Source: JACPIN01 sp964367085 (GTDB lineage: Archaea; Nanobdellota; Nanobdellia; SCGC-AAA011-G17; ARS1403). Taken from it: a DNA stretch of 9,026 nt. This document shows positions 5,297 through 9,026 of this stretch, in pieces (position 1 is the first letter of the stretch; every line of letters starts with the position of its first letter). The position numbers were made by a program, and so were the translations under genes. Below the pieces are notes generated by a model. That model had not been told where the DNA came from. It was given only the letters and a program-made list of their open reading frames with translations, and did not search any database. The stretch spans positions 1 to 9,026 of the forward strand of contig CAYIWL010000034.1 of NCBI GenBank assembly GCA_964367085.1. The letters are read 5' to 3'.

Positions 5297-6028
5297 ATAC
5301 AAAGAGAAAATAAATGCAATTACAGTTAAAACAAAAACAACAAAAGCACTTAACAACACTCCAACAGAACTAGTTCCAACAACGCTGTATCTAAATCCGT
5401 CAATCATGTAAAATAAAGGATTAAACAGGCTTATCTTCTGAAACATTTCAGGAAGCAAATCTATCGAATGAAAAACACCTCCGAAAAATAGCAGAGGAGT
5501 TATGAAAAATGTATTGAAGATAGCAAGATTGTCGAATTTTTCAGCCCACAAAGCAGTAATCAATCCAAGTGACGCAAAAAACAATGACACCATGATAATA
5601 AAATACAAGTACCATGAAATATATTTTATTTCAACGTCGATAAAAAACAAGAATACAATTAAGATTATATTAGCAATTAAAAAAGATCTTATAACACTCC
5701 CGAATAAAAACCCCAGTACTAGCTCAATATAAGAGAGTGGTGCGATCAACAATTCCTGGATGTAGTTGATAAACTTTCCAAGAAATAATGAAGAAGCAGC
5801 TTCGTCATAACTTGCCATTATAACATTCATCATTATCAAACCAGGAACTAAAAATAATAAATAAGAAATCTCCCCAACGTCAAAATTCCTGCCAAGAGAA
5901 AATCCAAAAATAAGTGTGTAAAGCAGAGATGAGATTATCGGCGGCCATATAACTTGATTAATCACCTTTAAAGTTCTCACTTGCTCTCTCTTTACAAGCG
6001 TCCATAAACCAATCCAGTTAAAGCTCAT
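5264..6028 (-). CDS. ABC-2 type exporter permease
   Basis: This 254-residue membrane protein has about six hydrophobic helices, the usual plan of ABC-2 permeases of the NodJ/YadH type that export drugs, polysaccharides or other hydrophobic substrates. The C-terminal family signature is seen at 182-213, with FGGVFHSIDLLP, then LFNPLFYMIDGFRYS. An amphipathic cytoplasmic N-terminus (residues 1-22) precedes the first helix. Its ATG overlaps the TGA stop of the ATPase gene by four bases (ATGA), so the two halves are translationally coupled. The substrate cannot be told from sequence. The tail overlaps msrA, which is transcribed towards it. Confidence 0.92.
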   Translation of the reverse strand: MSFNWIGLWTLVKREQVRTLKVINQVIWPPIISSLLYTLIFGFSLGRNFDVGEISYLLFLVPGLIMMNVIMASYDEAASSLFLGKFINYIQELLIAPLSYIELVLGFLFGSVIRSFLIANIILIVFLFFIDVEIKYISWYLYFIIMVSLFFASLGLITALWAEKFDNLAIFNTFFITPLLFFGGVFHSIDLLPEMFQKISLFNPLFYMIDGFRYSVVGTSSVGVLLSAFVVFVLTVIAFIFSLYLFKKGYKLKF

Positions 6029-6918
6029 TTTTTAGTCAACCTCAAAAATATATCCTGCAAAGAATCTTTCACATTTTTAACATTTTCAACCAAGGCTCCT
6101 TGGCTCTGGATATACTTGAATAATTCTTTAATCTTATCCTTGCCTTTATTTCCAATTATTATTTTATTATCAGCAAACTCAACATGACTCATATGTTTCG
6201 GTTTTATTTTCTTATTCAGCAAAATTTCCGTATGCCCCGTATCTAAGTCCTGCATCAATTTTTCTTTTTTATCATTGGCAATTAACTTTCCATTGTTTAT
6301 TATCGCAACTTTATTGCAAAGCTTTTCAATTTCTTCAATGTAATGAGATGTAAGCAAAATCGTAGTCCCCTCTTTGTTTATTTTTTTTAAATACTCATGC
6401 AATTCTATTCTTAATTCAACATCAACTCCGGCAGTAGGCTCATCTAAAATTAAAAGTTTAGGGCTATGAACTAGCGCTCTCGCAATCGCTAATCTCCTCT
6501 TCATTCCCCCGCTTAATTTCCTGAAATCGACTTCGCTTTTGCCTTCAAGTTTAAACTGTTTAAGCAGCTCTTCAACTCTGGGCATAACCTCCTTCTTTCT
6601 TATCCCATAGTATCCTGCCTGATAAATCAAAACGTCTTCAATCTTAAGATAAGGATCAAAGTTATATTCCTGCGGAGAAAGCCCAATTAATTTCCTGGCT
6701 TCTCTATAATTATTTTTTATGTCTTTTCCAAAAACTTTTATTTTCCCATTAGAAAAATTTGCCAGCCCAACTATGCAATTTATAGTAGTTGTTTTTCCAG
6801 CGCCGTTAGGCCCCAAAAATCCGAAGAAATCCCCCTGCTCAATATCAAAACTAATTCCATCTACCGCTTTCACATTCGGAAAGAGTTTATGTAAGTTTTC
6901 TATAGAAAGTGCTTTCAT
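6025..6918 (-). CDS. ABC transporter ATP-binding protein (DrrA/YadG-like)
   Basis: These 297 residues drive the adjoining permease. All ATPase motifs are intact: Walker A GPNGAGKT (36-43), Q-loop Q83 in SPQEYNFD, signature LSGGM (135-139), Walker B LLILDEP (155-161), D-loop GVD (164-166) and switch His H191. After about residue 215 comes a C-terminal extension of roughly 80 residues, typical of exporters of the DrrA class. The protein is cytoplasmic, and one ATPase plus one permease would make a 2+2 exporter. Leaderless start at 6918 with a TATA element about 24 bases upstream. It lies 31 bases downstream of the HEPN gene but appears to have its own promoter. Confidence 0.96.
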   Translation of the reverse strand: MKALSIENLHKLFPNVKAVDGISFDIEQGDFFGFLGPNGAGKTTTINCIVGLANFSNGKIKVFGKDIKNNYREARKLIGLSPQEYNFDPYLKIEDVLIYQAGYYGIRKKEVMPRVEELLKQFKLEGKSEVDFRKLSGGMKRRLAIARALVHSPKLLILDEPTAGVDVELRIELHEYLKKINKEGTTILLTSHYIEEIEKLCNKVAIINNGKLIANDKKEKLMQDLDTGHTEILLNKKIKPKHMSHVEFADNKIIIGNKGKDKIKELFKYIQSQGALVENVKNVKDSLQDIFLRLTKK

Positions 6919-6937
6919 TATCTTCCAACAAAATATG

Positions 6938-6947
6938 CTATTTAAAA
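6938..6947 (-). promoter_or_regulatory. TATA box for the ABC exporter operon
   Basis: The minus strand reads TTTTTAAATAG, centred about 24 bases upstream of the ATPase ATG at 6918. It sits in the 31-base gap after the HEPN stop, so the exporter need not depend on transcription of the MNT/HEPN pair. Confidence 0.45.
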
Positions 6948-6949
6948 AT

Positions 6950-7378
6950 TTATTTATTTCTTATTTTTTCATCATTATGTTGCTCAATTTCTTTTTTTAT
7001 AGCACAAAGCAGAGGATAAAAACATGCTTTTGCAATTGAGATAGCATCATCAGCCTCAGATTTTGATGGAATATAACCATAATAATTTATGTTATGCCGT
7101 AATTTCCTTAACGTATCAATAAGTTTTATAGGTCTCTCAGTATTTACCGGAGTCATCTCCAGTTCTTTTATCTGTTGAATGTGATCTAAAGAAATTAATC
7201 CTTTTGAAATTAGTTTTGCATCTCCTAGCATTCTAAAACTCTCATAAATATTCCTAATAATATTAAATGCAGATTCGTCAGAAATAGGTAGTTTTAGAGT
7301 GTACTTAAGCTCGCGTTCTGCAGCATTTAGTATACTTAAAGCATTTTTGTTATCTTGATGTTTTATACGTGTTTTCAT
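6950..7378 (-). CDS. HEPN domain protein, partner of the MNT nucleotidyltransferase
   Basis: This 142-residue all-helical protein has the size and layout of the HEPN half of MNT/HEPN toxin-antitoxin-like pairs. The conserved helix contains TLRKLRHNINYYGYIPS (89-105), matching the archaeal HEPN pattern of Arg, variable residues and an aromatic before Gly. The classical RNase motif is Arg, four residues, His; here R94 is followed five residues on by Y99, while H95 directly follows R94, so a standard catalytic pair is not obvious. In well studied pairs the HEPN protein is an RNase toxin that the MNT partner silences by adding AMP to a Tyr near this motif; whether that applies here is inference. 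Its ATG overlaps the MNT stop (ATGA). Confidence 0.75.
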   Translation of the reverse strand: MKTRIKHQDNKNALSILNAAERELKYTLKLPISDESAFNIIRNIYESFRMLGDAKLISKGLISLDHIQQIKELEMTPVNTERPIKLIDTLRKLRHNINYYGYIPSKSEADDAISIAKACFYPLLCAIKKEIEQHNDEKIRNK

Positions 7379-7953
7379 ATTCTTACCTCAAGGAATCCAT
7401 CCAAAATAATCCCATTAGCAATATTAGAAAAAAGATTTAGTTCTATCTTATTTCTAGAAAAAACATGTAAGTTCACAGGAACTTTTTTCCTATAACCAAA
7501 TTGATCTATAATCCCTACATTTTTTATTTCCATGTCCCTGTCTCCTAAAACTTCCACTGCAATATCAATATCACTATCTTCATTATCATCTCCCCAACGA
7601 TAACTACCAAAAAGAATAATCACTCTTGCTTGTGGTACAAGATTATAAATAAATTCTACAATTCCAGATTCATACAGCTTGTTCAGATGGTATGGTACTT
7701 TTTTAGTTAAGAAGTATTTATGTTTTTGATTTGCAGATAAAAGCCACGACCTTCCAGCTATATCCCTTTTAATAAAATCTTGATAGATTAAATTTTCTAC
7801 AGCCTGTTTCGTTGCTGTTTTAGAAGATGTAATTGATTTGGATAATTCATTAAGTCCTATGACTCTATTAGGAAAAGCATAGAAGTAAACCAGACATTTT
7901 TCATAGGCCCTTTCCAGTTCTTCTATTTTAACACTTTTTAGTTTATTTTTCAT
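7375..7953 (-). CDS. Winged-helix/MNT nucleotidyltransferase, probable antitoxin and autoregulator
   Basis: This 192-residue protein has two parts. Residues 1-85 look like a winged-helix DNA-binding domain (helix-turn-helix near LNELSKSITSSKTATKQAV at 34-52). Residues 95-192 are a minimal nucleotidyltransferase with the motif GSYRWGDDNEDSDID (116-130), giving the G-S pair and two metal-binding Asp residues, D128 and D130. The third carboxylate, usually on a later strand, is not clear: the likely strand reads VPVNLHVFS, with Asn161 and His163 instead. With the HEPN gene four bases overlapped downstream, this is the MNT half of an MNT/HEPN pair. The winged-helix domain and the repeats around the promoter suggest that it represses its own operon. 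The start at 7953 is about 26 bases from a TATA box. Confidence 0.9.
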   Translation of the reverse strand: MKNKLKSVKIEELERAYEKCLVYFYAFPNRVIGLNELSKSITSSKTATKQAVENLIYQDFIKRDIAGRSWLLSANQKHKYFLTKKVPYHLNKLYESGIVEFIYNLVPQARVIILFGSYRWGDDNEDSDIDIAVEVLGDRDMEIKNVGIIDQFGYRKKVPVNLHVFSRNKIELNLFSNIANGIILDGFLEVRI

Positions 7954-7965
7954 GTCTAATGAGTA

Positions 7966-8011
7966 TTTTTAGAACTATATAAACTTTTTTAATTCCATAT
8001 GGTTCTAAAAA
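7966..8011. repeat. 10-bp inverted repeat flanking the MNT/HEPN promoter
   Basis: TTTTTAGAAC at 7966-7975 is an exact reverse complement of GTTCTAAAAA at 8002-8011. The 26 bases between the arms hold the TATA box of the MNT gene (7976-7983) and the palindrome CCATATGG (7995-8002). Such a layout fits an operator where a dimeric repressor would cover the TATA box; the winged-helix MNT protein is the obvious candidate. That function is inferred. Confidence 0.6.
7976..7983 (-). promoter_or_regulatory. TATA box for the MNT/HEPN operon
   Basis: The minus strand reads TTTATATA, centred about 26 bases upstream of the ATG at 7953. It lies directly beside the left arm of the inverted repeat, so a bound protein would block TBP. 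Confidence 0.6.
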
Positions 8012-8024
8012 AGTTCAAATGAAC
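8007..8024 (-). terminator. Small hairpin and T-run after the small-protein genes; also possible operator half-sites
   Basis: On the minus strand, 14 bases after the stop at 8038, GTTC-ATTT-GAAC (8024-8013) is followed by six T (8012-8007). This could end the transcript of the two small basic genes. The stem is only four pairs, so the T-run may matter more. The same bases add a third and fourth GTTC/GAAC copy to those in the neighbouring inverted repeat, so the site may be an operator, a terminator or both. Confidence 0.35.
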
Positions 8025-8037
8025 ATTTAAAAAACCA

Positions 8038-8175
8038 TCATTTTCTCATGTGCTTGAAAAATTGGATCTGCCTCTCCCTTTTTACTGCATCTTTTTTAGT
8101 TCTAAACTCTCCAAGCTTTCTCCTTCCATCTTTAGTATAAAGAATCCATTTATATCCTTGTTTTTTTATGACCAT
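8038..8175 (-). CDS. Small basic protein, 45 residues, with KDG/GEF/RERQIQFFK pattern
   Basis: This protein begins MVIKKQGYKWILYTKDG, continues through KLGEFRTKKDAVKRERQIQ and ends FFKHMRK. Three short beta strands followed by a helix, with a Gly-rich turn, resemble the small DNA-binding fold seen in AP2-like and integrase arm domains; the helix pattern KKDAVKRERQIQFFK is one I associate with short stand-alone proteins in archaea and candidate-phyla bacteria. The exact function is unknown, and DNA or RNA binding is inference from the charge. It starts two bases after the stop of the 60-residue protein, so the two form an operon. The stop is TGA, followed by a T-rich stretch. Confidence 0.7.
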   Translation of the reverse strand: MVIKKQGYKWILYTKDGRRKLGEFRTKKDAVKRERQIQFFKHMRK

Positions 8176-8177
8176 TT

Positions 8178-8360
8178 TTATTTATCTTCAAGAATGCTTT
8201 GGATCTCCCACTTTCCAGTTTTCTTTAATTTCCCGACGACGGCTTTTCCTTTCAATCTCCCCTTATAATCTGTATGATTTAATGGAACCGTTCTAAAACT
8301 TGATTTTACAAAATCATTAGGGTTCTTTTTTCTGTGTCTTTTGTATCTTTTCTCAGACAT
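8178..8360 (-). CDS. Small basic protein, 60 residues, unknown function
   Basis: The protein begins MSEKRYKRHRKKNPNDFVK, has a conserved-looking core SSFRTVPLNHTDYKGRLKG and ends GKWEIQSILEDK. The N-terminus is strongly basic and the C-terminal half looks like beta strands (KAVVGKLKKTGKWEIQSI). There is no membrane helix. I do not recognise a named family, though the composition fits a nucleic-acid-binding protein. A TATA box 25 bases upstream supports the start. It is first in a two-gene unit with the 45-residue protein and is divergent from tRNA-Ser, with which it shares a 46-base promoter region. Confidence 0.7.
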   Translation of the reverse strand: MSEKRYKRHRKKNPNDFVKSSFRTVPLNHTDYKGRLKGKAVVGKLKKTGKWEIQSILEDK

Positions 8361-8373
8361 GGGATTTACAAAG

Positions 8374-8390
8374 ATTTTAAAACTTAAATA
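8374..8390. promoter_or_regulatory. Overlapping divergent promoters of the small-protein operon and tRNA-Ser
   Basis: On the minus strand TATTTAAGTT (8390-8381) is centred about 25 bases from the ATG at 8360. On the plus strand ATTTTAAAAC (8374-8383) is centred about 28 bases from the tRNA-Ser start at 8407. The two TATA elements overlap by about three bases, so the two transcription complexes could compete. Confidence 0.5.
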
Positions 8391-8406
8391 GCTTGCTGCA
8401 TTTGAT

Positions 8407-8488
8407 GCCGACGTTGAGCAGTCTGGTGGCTCGCTCGTCTCGAAAACGAGTGCCTCTTGGCATGCAGGTTCAAATCCTGCCGTCGGCG
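8407..8488 (+). tRNA. tRNA-Ser (anticodon CGA)
   Basis: The acceptor stem pairs GCCGACG (8407-8413) with CGTCGGC (8481-8487), with discriminator G8488 and no encoded CCA. The D-stem is GAGC/GCTC (8416-8419 and 8429-8432). The anticodon stem CTCGT/ACGAG closes a loop with CGA at 8441-8443, reading the serine codon UCG. The long variable arm (TGCC-TCTT-GGCA, 8451-8462) is the class II mark of tRNA-Ser. The T-arm is GCAGG-TTCAAAT-CCTGC (8464-8480). No intron is needed. Confidence 0.96.
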
Positions 8489-8499
8489 TTTAAAGATAA

Positions 8500-8943
8500 T
8501 TACTCAACAATTAGGTTTCCCTTCATTCCCATTTCTCTGTGGCTTCCAACGCTGCAATAATACTCAAAAGTTCCTTTCTCCTTGGCAATGAATTCAATAG
8601 AATCAGTAGCTCCAGAATTTATTTTCTTTGTTGCAACACTGAATTCATCAACAACGAAGTCATGAAATCCTTGCTCGCTTACAAGATTAATCTTTACTTT
8701 GTCTCCTCTTTTTACCCGAAGATTAGGTGACTCTTTTCCATTTATGTAAAATCTAAAATTTTTTGCATTCAAGCTGAAAACTTTATCAGCAGGTTTGTTA
8801 GGATCCGGCACTGCAATTTTATTTTCCTCAATCATCGGTTCAGCGACTACAACTTCGCCGAGTTCGACGTTATCAGAGCACCCACTAACCAAAGCTAAAA
8901 TAAAAATTAACAGCAAATATTTAATTTTCATACTTTTCTGCAT
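8500..8943 (-). CDS. Cupredoxin-domain lipoprotein (blue copper protein)
   Basis: This 147-residue protein has a signal peptide of lipoprotein type, with the lipobox LVSGC and Cys22 as lipid site, followed by a flexible Glu/Pro-rich linker (23-52) and a cupredoxin domain (54-147). The type 1 copper ligands are all visible: H94 in GFHDF, then C130, H135 and M140 in YYCSVGSHREMGMKG. It should sit on the outer face of the membrane and carry electrons or bind copper. A second ATG at 8931 (residue 5) gives MKIKYLLLIF, a more typical signal start, and lies about 26 bases from the TATA box at 8953-8961, so it may be the true start. The gene is 11 bases from the 3' end of tRNA-Ser, convergent with it. 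Confidence 0.92.
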   Translation of the reverse strand: MQKSMKIKYLLLIFILALVSGCSDNVELGEVVVAEPMIEENKIAVPDPNKPADKVFSLNAKNFRFYINGKESPNLRVKRGDKVKINLVSEQGFHDFVVDEFSVATKKINSGATDSIEFIAKEKGTFEYYCSVGSHREMGMKGNLIVE

Positions 8944-8952
8944 GTATCAATC

Positions 8953-8961
8953 ATTTAAATA
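8953..8961 (-). promoter_or_regulatory. TATA box for the cupredoxin gene
   Basis: The minus strand reads TATTTAAAT, centred 26 bases from the ATG at 8931 but only 14 from the ATG at 8943. If this is the true element, the second ATG is used. A poorer AT-rich stretch at about 8961-8970 would instead fit the first ATG. Confidence 0.45.
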
Positions 8962-9026
8962 ATTTTTTATCCAAGATTCTGTAACATTAATTAATGATAA
9001 CTGATTTCTATTTAGCTAATTGAGTG

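Noticed and set aside
8013..8020. GTTCAAAT matching the T-arm of both tRNAs, as a possible att remnant
   Set aside because: The match is only eight bases and is explained by the local GTTC-AAAT-GAAC palindrome.
8050..8268. Plus-strand open frame of 72 codons opposite the two small proteins
   Set aside because: It is rich in Phe, Leu and Ser as expected from the complement of Lys/Arg-rich coding DNA, has no TATA box at the right distance, and spans two better supported genes.
1..9026. CRISPR array, transposase or insertion sequence
   Set aside because: No regularly spaced repeats, terminal inverted repeats with target duplications, or transposase motifs were seen by eye.

Overview
This AT-rich window reads as a piece of an archaeal chromosome, most likely from a small-genome DPANN-type lineage (Woesearchaeota, Pacearchaeota or Nanoarchaeota-like; the lineage is an inference). 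Evidence: TATA boxes sit about 25-30 bases upstream of start codons with no Shine-Dalgarno site (leaderless mRNAs). One tRNA gene has an intron in its D-loop with a bulge-helix-bulge fold. The gene families also fit (stand-alone ATP-cone, MNT/HEPN pair, very small basic proteins). TAA, TAG and TGA all act as stops.

Left part, minus strand (1-3650): a four-gene transcription unit starts near 3615. It encodes a His/Cys-rich membrane-anchored protein, a CcdA/DsbD-like thiol-disulfide membrane protein, a stand-alone ATP-cone protein and a 21-residue Lys-rich peptide, all overlapping or nearly touching. A possible acidic micro-ORF follows, then LemA and the HtpX-type membrane metalloprotease, 9 bases apart. 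At the left edge a promoter and start codon mark a further minus-strand gene that leaves the window.

Middle, plus strand (3655-5296): tRNA-Glu(CTC) with a 29-nt D-loop intron, then an island of unrecognised single genes, each with its own TATA box. These are an 89-residue protein, a gene broken by an in-frame TGA and a protein of about 124 residues. The peptide methionine sulfoxide reductase MsrA follows.

Right part, mostly minus strand (5264-8943): an ABC-2 exporter (ATPase and permease, ATGA overlap) converges on msrA with overlapping 3' ends. Next comes an MNT nucleotidyltransferase/HEPN toxin-antitoxin-like pair (ATGA overlap), whose promoter is flanked by inverted GTTC/GAAC repeats. Then come two small basic proteins 2 bases apart, tRNA-Ser(CGA) divergent from them, and a cupredoxin lipoprotein.

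Taken together, several genes act on redox, copper or protein quality at or outside the membrane: CcdA-like protein, His/Cys-rich protein, MsrA, cupredoxin and HtpX/LemA. No complete new defence system is evident. The least explained items are the His/Cys-CcdA-ATP-cone operon, the orphan island behind the intron-bearing tRNA-Glu, and the repeat-flanked MNT/HEPN promoter.
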